This document shows, one piece after another, positions 8,203 to 21,651 of a DNA stretch of 64,000 nt. How positions within the stretch are numbered: position 1 is the stretch's first letter; the number at the start of each line of letters is the position of its first letter. The notes below the pieces were generated by a model. It did not search any database, was not told the origin of the DNA, and worked only from the letters and a program-made list of their open reading frames with translations. The DNA comes from Volutella citrinella. Its lineage: Eukaryota; Ascomycota; Sordariomycetes; Hypocreales; Nectriaceae. The DNA is taken from NCBI GenBank assembly GCA_034401135.1, contig JAWZSP010000002.1, positions 2,294,001 to 2,358,000 on the forward strand. Reading direction: 5' to 3'. The translations under genes and the position numbers were made by a program.

Positions 8203-11200
8203 ATGAGGCTGCCTGGTGTGACGTTCTTTTTTCGTCCATGGTCTTGTTTCTAAGTATCTTGATTGGATTTAGTAAATTAGGTATACTTACTATGAATTAA
8301 TCCACTCACTTGTTTCTCTTCTTATAGTTCTTTACATAAGTGCCCAAAATTTATTGTCATCCCTTAGCAATAGGTCTTAGAATGTTTCAAATGATTTATT
8401 AGAAGATGCCATCTAAGGCCGTGTAAAACAGGGAAATCAGGATGATCCCGCAGACTCGAAAGCTGATGAAGGTTATGACTGATTTAAGTAGTTAGGAATT
8501 CATGGCGAAAGGGCTGACGACTGAAACATGCGTTGGTGGCATCGGCAATTTTAACCCATATGCATTTTCGGGTGCTCGGCCCAAAGGAAGACTGAGCCGG
8601 ATAGAAAAGCACTGGCCAGAGGTCTCGGCATAAAAGGAATCTCATTATTACATGGCAAAGGAGAAAACCACACTGTGATTCTCGGATCAAGAAATCAACT
8701 CCGAGTCCCTTTGCCGTCATGCTCCAAGACATTACCCCATCCTGAACTTCTCCAATTCTCCAAATCGGAGGCCCACCGGTTCGAGATGGCCTTAAATAAT
8801 TAGTGGCAAGGCGCAGGCTATTTTTACGACTGGTGCGCTAGCGAACGATCAGCCAAACATTGTCTTGGCACATCTTGGCGTGGCGTTTCCACGTTCGCGC
8901 CGCGGAGATGCTTGAACTGGTTGGTACCGGATTCACAGTGTTCTCCTGTATTGAATTCTGCCTTTCGATGGCAAGCACCGTAAGGCTGAGGCATCTGTGT
9001 GAGACTGAGGATGAGCTTGGTGCGGCATGGCAGCCAAGACACGCGCACTTGTCTGACTGGCACGCTGCTAAGCGAGATGTCACGAAGGAACAAGACGAGT
9101 CGCGGAGCTCAAGAGGACCACCGACGCTGTTGAGCTTTCCAGTTGCCACTTTGCGGTGCTGAATGGCTCCTATCAGTCTGGGGACACAATGCCATTATTT
9201 CAACGTCACTGGAGTCTGGAGGCAACGAACGTCGGTTCACTCGGCTAACATCTCGGCCGATCGGACCTGGTCAATAGAGCACCATAAATATGTTCGCACA
9301 GTAGTAGGCTTGCCTGCGTCACAGGGTCGAAAATAGCAGATGATGCCGAGAGATCTGTATGCAAGCCACAACCACCCACGCACAACCAGGGGCATCCGAG
9401 CAGGCTGGGCAGCGTACCATCGCCAATCGCACCAGCAGGCCAGTCCCTCTCCTGCCGAGTGGTTTCGGTGCTGTCAGCCAAGAGATGGCGGACGGGTGGC
9501 GCTCTTGGTCCGGCGCAGGGCCACCAATCCCAGAGTTGGGAGGGCGAGGACGAGGGCGGGGGGGACAGTCTTGGACTCTTGGCCGTGCCGCACAAGGAGG
9601 GCATGTGGTCAAGCTTTGTATGTTTCTACCACGATCCGACGGAGGGCCTGGGTTGACCCTGACAACGCCAAGAGGCCGTCGATGGGAGGGCGCTGCATCT
9701 ACCTCGCCTGCGACCGGAACACCATGACCGCCCGCTGTAGCCGCAGAATCAGTCCTTCAACACACGACAAACATAAGCGCCCATCCACCTTGATGTCAAG
9801 CGACGTCGGCCTGCGTTCTCGAACGGGCGCGCGTGGGATCATGCCGGGCAAGCTTCTTGTCGGATTCCGAGAACACCCGGGGGTGGTAGGAAGACTGACT
9901 TTCTCTCCTGCATAATCCACGCACTCGTTCGCCACGGGCCTCAAATCCCTGGCTGGCTCACAAGCACAGTCGTTTGGGGTCGTGCGGAAGGTTTCCGAGC
10001 GGGCGTGGCAAGGCTATCGCTGCCAGCCCGCCGCAAAAGGGATCCGGACCCATGCAGGAGACGAAATGGGAAAGACTGCTGCTTTCTGAGACGGGCTCTC
10101 CAACAGGAGGTGGCCAGATGTCAGTGGCTTGGATGAAACGGGATAGCCTGGTGCAGGCCAGACGGGCTTCGACGGCTTCTAGAAGTTGAGTCTAGCCTGG
10201 GCCTGCGTGGCTGCGTCACGTATGAGGCGGTTAATCTGCATATGCAGATCCAATCAAGCATAGCAACTCTTTTAAAGTTTAATAGAAACAAGGTGCTTCT
10301 CGAGAGTGGGTTTCTTCTTGCTCAGCTCCGGCAGGATCCAGCCAGCCAGCATCACCACCAGGCGCACGTAGAGCCAAGACATCCAGTCGGCAGATGGCCA
10401 GCTCCGCATCGCGAGCGGCCGCTGCATTTTTTTTCCTCTTCGGCAATAGCCAGAGGCCCGGGCCGGTGGCCTCAACGGGCTCCCATGTCCGAGAATTACT
10501 CTGGGGAAGAAAAACTCGACCCCTGCACCTCTGTTCAATCTCATCCGGATCCGGGACAGCGTCGGTTCCGTTGCACATCTCCCGCGCGCAAGCCACGTCG
10601 AGATGACACGGCCATGAATCATCATGGGCTGTGGCTACTCCCCTTCGGGTCCGAGATCAGGCGTGGCATCGGGCGAGCATCGTGGGCACCGTGGTTGGTC
10701 TGCAGGCCCCAAAACCAATGAAGGGGGGGCCACATGAACCGTTGGCGACGCCTTCATCCTTGCGGCTGGACTGACAATATGGACCCCGAGTCTCAGGCCC
10801 GGGCCCCGGTTATATCCCCGGATCGACGGAAGTTGAGGTTAACCTCGGGTAAGTCGAACGAGATAGCCAGATCCAGTATATGACCCGTATGGGGCCCCAG
10901 ACTTATCCCCAATGATCCCATCTGGATCCAGCACACCCCGTCTTGTGGCCTTCGCGTGCTTATCGTACGACCCGCTCTGGAGCCTCGACTGGAGTCAACA
11001 GGCCCCTGCTCTCCCCCCTGGTCAACGTTGTTGGTCCTGGCGCATGGAGCAGGGATTGTTGGTTTGCCTCCCCCCCCTTCGCTTTCTTCTTTCTTTCCTT
11101 CTTCTGCTTCTACCGCTGCTTCCAAGTGCGGTCCCGCACCGTTGCCAAGCGCCCATGGTCCAAAGCGGCAACGTGGACGAGGCGGGACGAGATGTGATGG

Positions 11201-13122
11201 GCTCTCCGGCAATAACGCGCCGCTGCCAGCCCGCCGACTCCGGCCATCGATCAAGGGGGGGCTGGTTGCACACTGCTCGCAGGAGGCGATATGCCAGTCG
11301 CGCGCCGCACGTCGACAACAGCGCTACTCTGCTCCAAAGGTTCCTCCACTCTAATTACCGGGTTCAGGGATCCCTCCGCCGCCGCTGGTGACACATGGAA
11401 CCACCCACCCAACGGGGCTGTCATGGGCAAACCGCTTGAGGCATTGTGCGAATCACGGCGGCTCCAAATACGTCGGGGCTTTTCTTCCCCCGCGCAGCAA
11501 GCATCCCTGTTCGCCATCTCTTGCCCCGACGCGCTTACGGTCGGACTGGTTCGGTTCCGGTTCGATTGCTCTGATGAGATGATGGCGAGGATCGACGGTG
11601 GCATCGGCCGTGGCCGGTGTTGCTGTAAACGGCGTTGTGCACGCTCATCATGTCCGATGCTGGACCATTATTCCCCTACGCGAATCCACCCAAGCAGCAA
11701 CCGAAAAACGAGCTAGTTGAGAAATGGCCTGGCCTCGATCGTCGCCCCGTCGGGTCCGCTCCGCTTGTGTACAGTTGATCCATGGACCATTGATGCAGTT
11801 GCAAACCAAGGCCCTCTTCTGGCCGCCCAGACAGCCAGAGGCCTCAGACGCTCATAGGACGGGGCCCCATAATTTAGGTCTCGGTAAGCTTATTAACGTT
11901 ATAGTCGACTCTAATTTCTGGCTCCAGGCCGGTTTTTTTTTCTGCCCGGCCAGGGGGTCGGCAGTTTGGAAGTCTATCCTTGCCCCATTATTGCTCTGGG
12001 TCGTGTCGGGGGATGCAACGCCAGCCCATGGATAGAAGAACGCGAGAGGGAGAGAGAGCACCACCACCGGTGCCGACTCTTCCGGCGAGTAGGCCAAGAG
12101 GTGCTCCCACTTGCCGTGGCTGTGACTGTTCAAGACGGTCCGGCCGGAATTATCGTTCCAGCTGGCTCCAGCTGCTGCTGCTTCGCCTTTCTGCTTGTTG
12201 GGGCCTCGCCCGCATGTGGTGGCACTCGACAATGTCTATAGTGTTTTGTTTTGTTTTTTTGCCCGGCAAACTACTGCATGGACTGTTTGACTCATGAACG
12301 AGTTCCTGCTGGATGATAATGCTGCAGCTTGTCGGACTCGGGCCGACACGGGGCGAGCGCCAGCTGCTTGCTGCTTCGTGATTCATCCAACAAACGATGC
12401 AGCCCACCGCCACAACACCTTCACGTACGCACGTTCACACACACACACGACTCCTCCCCGCACGCAGGGATGCTCGCACTCACACCTCCAGCGCGGAATC
12501 TGTCCCCTCATCTCTCTCCTCATCTCGCTCACGTCCCTGGTATTGATCCCCGTTGCGGGGTAAGCCAGCAGCACAGGGGCTGGGCTCTCCCCCCTCACCG
12601 CGACCACTGACTACCACTGGCTGGTGCTCCTCATCCTGGCTGCTCCTCCTCATCCCAGCTACTCCAACCCGTTGTCCACCAGGGGGTCCCAATCCCGACC
12701 CCATCCCGACCCCATCCCCATCTACCTACCCCACGTCTGCTGTGACTGTGGTGCCAACCCTCCCGAATGTTTTAGATAACGAGAATTTTTTGGGTCTGCT
12801 TTTTCTAGCCTGCTCACGGGGTGGTGCGCTATGTGGTCCATGGCATGGCATGTGGGTTGTGCTGCCTCTTTCGTCAGAGGCACCACCCGTCAAGTCATGT
12901 AATATGCGTCGATTAGCTTCTCATCCATGCGAAACCTTCTGCGCGTTGCAAAATACTTAAAGCCCCTCGTCTCCTTGCGAAATCCAGAAGGAAGAGACTC
13001 TTAGATCAACAGCACACCTACTACCAGGCCTTGGGGTTTCCTCATCTTTTCATCAGCATCTTGCCCTCTATTTGATATTGTCCCCTCACGTTCCCCCTCC
13101 AAACCCTTCCTCCTCTGCCATC
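8203..13122. other. Five-kilobase gene-free region upstream of the transporter
   Basis: No convincing gene on either strand. Open frames here overlap on both strands, lack family motifs and are rich in R/P/S/G, as expected from GC-rich noncoding DNA. The right end (about 12.5-13.1 kb) looks like the transporter's promoter and pyrimidine-rich leader. It holds a GCGGGG at 12555, which fits the CreA consensus SYGGRG, and a TACTTAAAG at 12954. Confidence 0.5.
12692..12720. repeat. Short direct repeat
   Basis: Two tandem copies of an 11-bp unit ATCCCGACCCC followed by a partial third copy, in the upstream region of the JEN-type transporter. Confidence 0.6.
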
Positions 13123-14919
13123 ATGGAGCCCACTGAGGTCCGTCGCGGCGAGCCAGCCGATCCTGTGGCCAAGGGCGTCATCCCTACGGCCAAGCAGGGC
13201 CTCCGTGACCTGTTCATCTGGAAGCAGCGCGTCATCATCATCAACGAGAATGGTGAGGAGGCTTGCGAGTGGAGGGACCCGGATCCCATCCAAAACCCCA
13301 TCAGCCTCATGGCCCAGCTCAGCGCCAAGGACTGGATCTTCTTCATCGTTGGCTTCTGTGCTTGGACCGCTGATGCCTTTGACTTCCACGCCCTTTCCAT
13401 CCAGACCGTCAAGCTCGCCAAGTACTACCACCGATCCAAGACTGACATCACCACCGCCATCACCCTGACTCTCCTCCTCCGCTCTGTTGGTGCTGCCATC
13501 TTCGGTCTCGCTGGTGACAAGTGGGGTCGAAAGTGGCCCATGGGTAAGCCCTCACTTCTAGCCCCTCCGGTGTGAGGTACTGGTGGCTAACTCCATGTCC
13601 TCCAGTGTTCAACATGGTTGTCCTTGGTCTATTGCAGATTGCCACCATCTACTCCACCACATTCCAGGTAAGCCCTCACATGTTCTCACATGCTCTCTTC
13701 ATTCACTAACAAGACAAGCAATTCCTCGCTGTCCGAAGTCTCTTTGGCCTGTTTATGGGCGGAGTGTACGGCAACGCCATTGCCATGGCCCTCGAGCAGT
13801 GCCCGTGAGTCTCCCTCGTCGTCGTGACCAGTTCCCTTCGCCCCTGAAAGGAACCTGGCTGTTTTTGTCTCACATCGTACTAACGCTTCCAAGGACTACT
13901 GCTCGTGGCTTGATGTCCGGTATCCTCCAACAAGGATACTCTCTGGGTTACGTCCTGGCTGCTTGTGCCAACCTTGGCGTCGGCGGTAGCACTGAGAGCT
14001 GGAAGACTGTCTTTTGGATTGCTGGTACGTCACGGCCTCGTGAATTGAGAAGCTCAAAATCCAATCTAACTTGCGTGTTCTAGCCGGCATCTCCATCGCC
14101 GTCGGTGTTGTCCGCATCTTCTTCCCCGAGTCCCAGCAGTTCATCGAGGCCAGGAAGGCTGGCAAGAAGGCCACCTCCCCTGGTGCCTTCTGGCGTGACT
14201 GCAAGAAGATGCTCGTCGCCGAATGGAAGATGTGCGTTTACTGCATCATCCTGATGACCTGGTTCAACTTCTTCTCCCACACCTCCCAAGACTCCTACAC
14301 CACCTTCATGCTCTCGCAGAAGGAGCTCAAGAATGCCGGTGCCTCCCGAGCCTCCATCATGATGAAGGTCGGCGCTTGTGTTGGTGGTACCATTATCGGC
14401 TACGTCAGTCAGTTCATTGGCCGTCGTCGGGCCATCATCATGAGCGCCCTCTTCTCTGCTATCCTCATCCCCGCCTGGATCCTCCCCGAGGGTGAGCGAA
14501 GCCTCAGTGCCTCGGGCTTCTTCATGCAGTTCTTCGTCCAGGGTGCTTGGGGTGTCATTCCCATCCACCTGAACGAGCTCTCCCCCGTTGCCTTCCGCTC
14601 CTCCTTCCCTGGTGTTACCTACCAGATCGGAAACATGATCTCGTCCCCGTCGGCCCAGATCGTGAATGCCATCGCTGAGAGGACTTTTGTCCACACCAAG
14701 AAGGGGGTCAAGGTCGAGGCTTATGGCCCGGTCATGGGCGTCGCTACTGCCATCATTGCCCTCGGTATTATCTTTACCACGGCGCCTGGCCCTGAGAAGC
14801 GCGGACGAAGCTTCGCTGGTGCTATTGCCGGTATGGAGGAGACCAATGCCCCCAAGAAGGACATTGAGACTGCAAGCATCGACAAGGGTGACGTTGAGAT
14901 GGACGAGCGAAAGGCGTAA
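13123..14919 (+). CDS. JEN1: JEN-type monocarboxylate/proton symporter (MFS)
   Basis: Plasma-membrane transporter for lactate, pyruvate or related carboxylates, by family membership. Five exons are inferred: 13123-13543, 13606-13667, 13719-13804, 13894-14024 and 14084-14919, giving 511 aa. The diagnostic JEN motif N-x-x-S-H-x-S-Q-D-x-x-x-T is present as NFFSHTSQDSYTT (about residues 295-307). Other landmarks are FCAWTADAFDFH in TM1, GDKWGRKW in the TM2-3 loop, ARGLMSG and the IGRRRA loop. The soluble N-terminus, about twelve membrane segments and a charged C-tail agree with the family. Introns 2 and 3 use AAG acceptors (ACAAG, CCAAG), because only these keep the frame. Fungal JEN genes are usually glucose-repressed; one CreA-like GCGGGG lies about 560 bp upstream. 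The exact paralogue (Jen1 or Jen2 type) is not decided. Confidence 0.9.
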
Positions 14920-17156
14920 GAGACCAAAGTTAAATCTCATGAGACAACGAGATGCCCCTTAGTTAGCTCTGGCTAGAATCGGCCTTAGCCGAGACCGCTC
15001 GACAAGCCTGTCTCAGGCTTTTCGCAATGGATATTATGATACCGCACTATGCATCACTTTCAAAAACCTCTTCCCAGTTTATGTGCCTAAACAAGCTCCA
15101 ACCTTGCTTCAAGACCAAGGGTAATCGCTGAGCTGGTGTATAGTTGAAAACCACCGCCCCTTTCTACAGCCTAATCCCAGCAGGCGATGATGAAGCAAAC
15201 TGTCCCAAGCATCGATGGGTTTGTCCCAGCTAAGGGACTTGCAGCTTTTATTTATATTTATTGCATTTTATTTTCAAGTAGCCAGCGTTTGCATGGATAA
15301 CCCTGTGAGGTTATTTCCACCTGTTTGCCCTGGCTTGGCCGAACAACTCCTTGTGAAATGAATGCCTCTTGCGTTGAGGAATATAACTCCCGATTGCAGA
15401 TGGCTTCCATTCCAGCGTAGCAAAGAGTGGCTACTTAGTAAGAAGGCCAGGAATTTTCAATGGAGCACGCTGCTCGTCGCGTGGAAATCTTCCCGCTCTC
15501 TGGAAGATCACCAGAACTGTGGGTGCAGAGGGATGGGTTACGCTCAATTAGGGGACTCAAGCTAGGGTCACCTACACTATCCTAAAACTCCACTTCGGGT
15601 ATTCCTCTGTGTCTTCGGAGATCATGCGTGCGAAAAAGACCACGTTCGATGAACGACCGATTGAGATCCACAATAAAGGCAGTACTTTAGCTCTTATAAC
15701 GCCAGACAGGGAGAGTCCTCGTTCCAAATTGCAGTATAACGAGTTCGAGATCCGAAGTACAGAGCCCTCTAAACACTTAGTAACCTGGGGGGGCCGACGA
15801 CTAGAAGCGCTACGGTCTACCAGTCCGTGGGCAAATAGCCCTGATAGTCCGGAAGATCATCTGGTATGTATTCATCGTCGAGCTAAAGGCTGTGCCCTCT
15901 CCCAGCCTGACCTCTTCCGCTCCGACAGGTGGCAGATGGATGGGAGCAATATTGTCCACCATTTCGGCCAGGACCATGCACACTTCGGCTACGCCCGCGC
16001 TGTTCCCGGACAGATCCTCAGAGTTTGCCTTGAGAAGTCCGCTGACTCGTCTCAGGCGCGTAGAGATTTTCTGAGTGGATTGGCCTCGGTTGTCGTGGGG
16101 AGTTACGGGAGCCATGGCGTAAGATTCTTCGTCGGAAACCGGTGGTTCTTGCTAGGAGGTCTCGCTCTCGTCGTTATTCTCGCTCTCGTCAAAGAAGTAT
16201 TGCCAATTTTCTTTTCTTTTTCTTTTTTGCCTGGCAGTGTTTCAGGTAGCCTTGAAGCAAGCCCAAGATCGATGATGTGAAATGCCCTTTGGTTTGAGGT
16301 TCTTCTCTCAGTTCTATCAGGCGCATTATCGGGCTTGCAGTCAACCCTTTGCATTAACCACCTTCAGCGAGGGTAGCAATTCTTCTCACTCGTACTATGC
16401 CTAGGCATTCCTTTGTTTTCACCGATTCCAACTTGTCTTTTCATAGGAAAAGAGACCCCCGCTTGTCTCAGAGTTCGTCATGCCACTCTGGGAGCCGAGT
16501 CAGGCAAGTGAAGAGTCACAAGAGCAGTTCATTCCGAAAATGCGACCTATTTTATGTTTATTCTTAGGTCCTCCATTTCCGCCATCTGCAAGGTATGGTC
16601 ACTCTAGTGAAGTTGCGGTGGACCTGGGGTTGAATATGTAGTTGTTCTTGCGAGACTATCCAGGACTAATTGAGTAACCCTTCAGGCCACTCCACGGTGC
16701 TGCAGAATTCCCCATCAAGGCTTCTGAAATTAGTCCAGTTCGATCGACATGAAACTCTTGTCAGTTGCCAAGCAGTCAACTGTTGCGCAATGAGCCAGGC
16801 CAATGAGCATGGGGCAATAAATCTCCAGACAACCATGCCACGGGGATGCGGATAAATAAAAGTCCTTACAGCTCCAGGCAATAGCTGGGATGTCATAGCG
16901 GGGAAGGTCCGAGCTTCTCCCGCCTGCCTAGGAGCTCGACCCCTCCAACCAACAACAAAGCAGCCAAGCCACCCACTCACCCACACCACAGTGGTGCACT
17001 GCCCACGAGTCTCGTTGCTGCACTTCACTCCTGCACAGCAACTCTAAGCGTCTCTCTTTGTACTGCAATTTCAGAACTCTGCGGCACCGAAGCCCCCGAT
17101 TCGTATGATCTGAAGCTCCCGTCGGCTCTCCCACGCCTCAGCGAAGCTCGCCCGGC
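14920..17156. other. Intergenic region with one doubtful minus-strand fragment
   Basis: Gap between the transporter and CAND1. It contains the possible gene fragment listed at 15817-16115. An ATAAATAAAA tract at about 16852 may serve as a TATA element for CAND1 some 300 bp downstream. The rest shows nothing convincing. Confidence 0.5.
15817..16115 (-). pseudogene. Possible small gene or gene remnant, unrecognised
   Basis: An ATG in good context (CGCCATGG) at 16115 follows an A/G-rich leader-like tract and opens a frame of 101 codons ending at 15810. The first 75 residues look protein-like (for example LSGNSAGVAEVCMVLAEMV and IHLPPVGAEEVRLGEG). The last part does not. In another frame the bases 15817-15882 encode a more natural acidic end, LDDEYIPDDLPDYQGYLPTDW and stop, directly preceded by a TTTAG that could be a splice acceptor. 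So either a short intron joins the two parts (a donor GTCGGA would give a 44-nt intron with phase 0 on both sides) or a one-base shift has broken the gene. No family was recognised. Confidence 0.3.
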
Positions 17157-20100
17157 ATGGCAGCCCCCACCATCAGCGCCACGCCGCAGGCGGTCATGGG
17201 CCTCGTTCAGAAGCTCAGCGACTCTGACCCCGACTTTCGCTTCATGTCCTTGAACGATCTCCTACAGCTCCTGACCAACGCCAAGTCGGACTTCTTGCAC
17301 CACGACTATAACATAGCCGCCCGGACCGTCGACAGCATCATCAAGACGCTAGACGATCAGAATGGTGAGGTCCAGAACCTGGCAATCAAGTGGTACGTTT
17401 GCCCCCGTGAACATGGTTTAATATGGCGTGGCATTGCTGACTTCTCGCAGCCTAGGTCCTCTCGTCGGAAAGATCCCAACACCTATTATTGCGCCCATGA
17501 TAGAGAAGCTGTCGTCGATCAAGCTTAAGAACTCGGTTGACAATGCTGTCCCGTCGCTCGCATTGCGATCCGTCATCATCGCACTTCCTCGCCCCGTCCC
17601 AGGCCTACCCCCGACATCCGAAGTCCAAGAAGCCTATAGTGCTATCAGCCGGGTGCTCATCCCTCGACTGATCGGTCCGGGGCCAAAGACCCAGGTCCCG
17701 AAAAACACCAGCATCCCCCTTCCCGAGGTTCCCGAGGGCCTGCTACAGAACGAAAGTGACCTCAACGCAGAAGCCGTCGATGTACTCATCGAGGTTGTAC
17801 GGTGCTTCGGCCCGATGCTTATTCAGGTTGAGGTTGAGGCTATGCAGGAGGTTGTCATTCACCTTCTTGAGAGCGAGAAGGGATCCTCCGTCGTCAAGAA
17901 ACGTGCAGTGGTCGCCATTTCCATGCTGGCCGTCTACCTATCAGATGAGCACCTCGACGATGTTATTACCCGAATCACCGCAGGTCTTGCCCAAGAATCC
18001 ATTAGCCCCGTCACCCGACGCCTCTACATCTCTATCCTAGGAAGCATGGCGCGATCCATCCCCAGCAGATTCGGTCCGCACCTGTCCAAAACTGCTCCCT
18101 TTATCCTCCGGGCTTTGGGCGATGAGGAATTGGACCACCATCTTGAGCAACTCAGCGATGGTGATGATCTCGGCCAGGACTTCAATGAAGTTCGCGAGGC
18201 CGCATTGGTCGCTCTAGAAGCATTCTTGGCTTCCTGCCCGCAAGAAATGCGAGATTTTACCGAGGGCACCATCTCTGCTTGCCTTCGATTCCTTAAATAC
18301 GATCCAAACTACGCTTCCAACGATGATGACGAGGATATGGAGGTTGATGACGAGGACGATGAGGATGACGAAGACGACGAGTTCGACGATGATGATGGGT
18401 TCGAGGACGACGACGACGATGCCAGCTGGAAGGTGCGCAGATGCGCAGCAAAGACTTTGTACACTCTCATTTCCACCCGCGGAAGTGGTGATCTCCTCGA
18501 GAGTGGCGTCTTGTACGGCAAGGCCGCACCGCTCCTCATTAAACGCATTGATGAAAGGGAAGAAAATGTTCGATTGGAGATCATCTCGGCCCTCTCCCTC
18601 CTGGTGCGCAAAACTGGGGAGGGATTGCACCTAGCCGATCTGTCGCTGGATGACTTCGAGGCTGAGACTGAGTCAAGAATGCCAATCAGCCGCAAGCGAA
18701 GACGCCAAAGCAGTGGTGTCGCAATTGCTCCATCTCAGTTCATGTCTGGCACTGGCCTCACTTCTCCTGTCCTCGAGAAGATCCCCGCTACCGGCCCCCG
18801 AGCAGACCTTGCTCGCTTGACACCTGTCATTGTCAAGGCCGTAACCAAGCAGCTCAAAGGCAAGACAATCCCCACCAAGCAAGCCGTCATCAGCCTTCTC
18901 GATGATATGGTGTCCGTTCAGCACGGTGGCCTAGCGGAATACTTCGGAGAGCTCATTGGCCCCATTGTCGAGGCAGTCAAGACAACCGGCTCCGGATCTG
19001 TGTCCACATCCTTGACCTCTGCTGGTGGCTCATCCGCGACACCTGGCACGTTGCGATTGGCATCCTTGAAGCTTATCAGCGACATTTCAAAGACACACTC
19101 CTCCACCGTTCTTCAGACATATCTGACACAAATTGTGAGCGGAGTTGCCTCTGCTGTCCACGACCGATTCTACAAGATTTCCAGCGAGGCTATTCGAACC
19201 GTTGAGGAGCTCATCAAGGCAATCACCCCTCCCCGGTCCCGTAATTCGGGCTCAAAGTACAAGCAGGAACTGGAAACACTCTACGAGGTAATCCTAGAGA
19301 GGGCATCCGCAAACGACGCCGATGCCGAAGTACGCCAGCGCTCAATTCATGCGCTCGGCGTGCTGATCTCCCGGACATCTAGCAGCGAGGGCACGAGCTT
19401 GATCTCTGGAGAAAAGCGCAAGGCAGCGCTGGGCGTTCTGCAAGAACGCTTGAAGAACGAAACGACCCGACTAGCTGCCGTTAGAGCGGTTGACAACGTG
19501 GCGGCGTACTCAAAGGTCCCCGGGCAGCTGGAGAAGGTTTGGGTTCAAGACGTTGCCCTCGAGCTCTCTGCCCAGCTCAGGAAGGCCAACAGAGCTCTCA
19601 GGGGCTCGAGCATTGTCGCTTTGAAGCACTTGGTACTTTCACAGGCATCAAAGGGCCAGCTAGAGCCCGAAACGATCCAAGGCATCGCGGCCGCTCTGAT
19701 GCCTATCATCACCAATAGCGACACTCATCTCCTTGGCCCTACTTTGTTAATCCTAGCAAACCTTGTTGCCGATCATGCCCAGCTTGTTGTCACCCCAGAG
19801 TTGATTACGTCCCTCTGCGAGCTTCTCAAGTCGCACTTTGCAGTCATTGTGCTGGATCAGCTCCTAGAACTGATCGGCCAAATTGGCCAGAGCGGCACAG
19901 GTGGGCCTCTGATGACTGGGCTCTTGAAGGATGTAAGCGTGTCTGGGGAGCCTTCGGTGGTTGGCAAGGTGATAGGCACACTTCTTGTCACTGGAGGGGA
20001 TTCCTCGGGTGTAAAACTCGACAATTTCGTTACCGAGCTCAGCACGAGTTCGCAAACCGAGGATGCTGCTCGCGTCAGCCTCGCCCTGGCAGTACTGGGT

Positions 20101-21392
20101 GAGGCTGGAATGAGGCTTGGTCATGACTCTCCTCTCAAACCTGGCTTGTTTTTGGACCAGTTCCATGCCGAACCAGACAAGGTCTCGCTTGCGGCTGCTA
20201 TTGCACTCGGCAGAGCTGGATCTGGCAACGTCTCAGTCTTTCTACCCATCATCCTGCAAACGATGCAGAAGGGGGGAAATACCCAATACCTGCTTATCCA
20301 GTCCATCAAGGAGATATTGCAGTCCGTTCCAGCTCAGTCTGCAGACTTGCAAGCCTGTGCCCCGTCCATCTGGGACGAGCTACTCAAGGCGTCTGACAAC
20401 GCTGACAACAAGGTTGTTTGCGCCGAATGCGTAGGCAGGCTCGTGACCCTCGACCCTTCGGTGTTCATGCCCCGGCTTCAGGTGGGTCTACCTCACAGAA
20501 TCTTGAGATTTCCACGACTAACTAGCCCTCGTAGCGCCTCCTCAAGGACCAGTCATCCGGGGTTCGAGGCATGGCCGTCCAGGCCGTTCGGTACACCATG
20601 CCGGAGAGCGACGAAAGCTTCGATGCCATCCTTCGGGACGTCCTCATTGATATGCTCCTAGTTATGCTTCAGGATGCGGATATGGACATCCGCCGACTGG
20701 CCATGACAACGCTGACCACAGCCGCCCGAAATAAGCCAGACTTGATCCACCCTCACCTCGGCGAGCTTATGCCATTTGTGTTGACCGAATCTGTTATCAA
20801 GAAGGAACTGGTGAGGGAGGTCATGATGGGACCCTTCAAGCACACTGTGGATGACGGACTGGAGGTCCGCAAGGTACGTGAAGTGAAGCCCTCAAAGAGT
20901 TCATCAAACGGCACTGACACTACGCAGAGTGCTTACGAGACTCTATATGCGCTCATGGAGATTGCCTTTACCCGCATCAGCAGCATCGATTTCTACGACC
21001 GGGTAGTCGAGGGACTCAAGGACGACAACGATATTCGTCAGCTTTGCAACCTCATGGTGACCAAGCTCATCGCTATCGATCCCGAGGAGACAACCCGCAG
21101 GCTGAATGCCATCGCCGAAGCCTATCGATCTGTTCTGTCGGTTAAGCTGAAGGATAACGCAGTGAAGCAAGACCTGGAGAAGCAGGAGGAGGCCAACAAG
21201 AGCATCCTCAGGGTGACGCTGCTGCTTGGCGAGAAGATGAAGGCCATGACTGGCAATGCCGGTGCTGCTACTAGCAATGCCGGCGCGTCTGGGACGTGGA
21301 CCGCATACTGGGAGTGGGTCAATAAGGAGTTTGAGAAACAGCTGCGAGGTCTGCGAGAGGAGAACAGCCAGTTGCAGACACGCATGGTCTAG
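17157..21392 (+). CDS. CAND1: Cullin-associated NEDD8-dissociated protein (CAND1/TIP120)
   Basis: HEAT-repeat exchange factor that binds unneddylated cullin-RBX1 and swaps substrate receptors of SCF-type ubiquitin ligases. Four exons are inferred: 17157-17392, 17451-20481, 20535-20873 and 20928-21392, giving 1356 aa. The junctions restore family sequence such as NLAIKCLGPLVGK across intron 1 and MPRLQRLLKDQS across intron 2. HEAT repeats run through the whole protein. An acidic Asp/Glu run (about residues 369-404) precedes ASWKVRRCAAKTL, a layout typical of CAND1. The C-terminal part has the conserved [22 protein letters not shown] segment, which contacts the cullin winged-helix region in known structures. 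Fungal forms are somewhat longer than the about 1230 aa of animals. Neighbours are unrelated. Confidence 0.95.
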
Positions 21393-21651
21393 CGGAGTGA
21401 AGGCGGGCGCGTATTGTGCGATTAGAACACGAAGCAGCGCTCATGATTCAATGACGAAGATGAAAATAACTACTCTGCATTGTGTAATTGGCATGCTTGC
21501 TCATATATTACTCTTGTTGGCTCCAACTCGACCTGCACAGTGAAGGGTGTTGGCCCTGTAAGCCTGAGGCGTGCCCCACAACCCACACCCCGCGCCCCGC
21601 TGGTTGGCCATGTAGACGCTCAGATGCCAAGCCCACCTTCACTCACAAACC

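Noticed and set aside
8838..9149. Overlapping about 100-codon frames on both strands with a few cysteines
   Set aside because: No consistent motif and no start context or intron signals; it may be an old relic but cannot be supported.
9340..9915. 191-codon open frame on the + strand
   Set aside because: R/P/S-rich translation, competing frames on both strands, no family motif and no promoter; typical of GC-rich noncoding DNA.
15609..16280. 223-codon open frame on the + strand with a hydrophobic C-terminus
   Set aside because: It overlaps the better-looking minus-strand fragment, and its first part has no protein-like pattern. The hydrophobic end comes from a T-rich tract.
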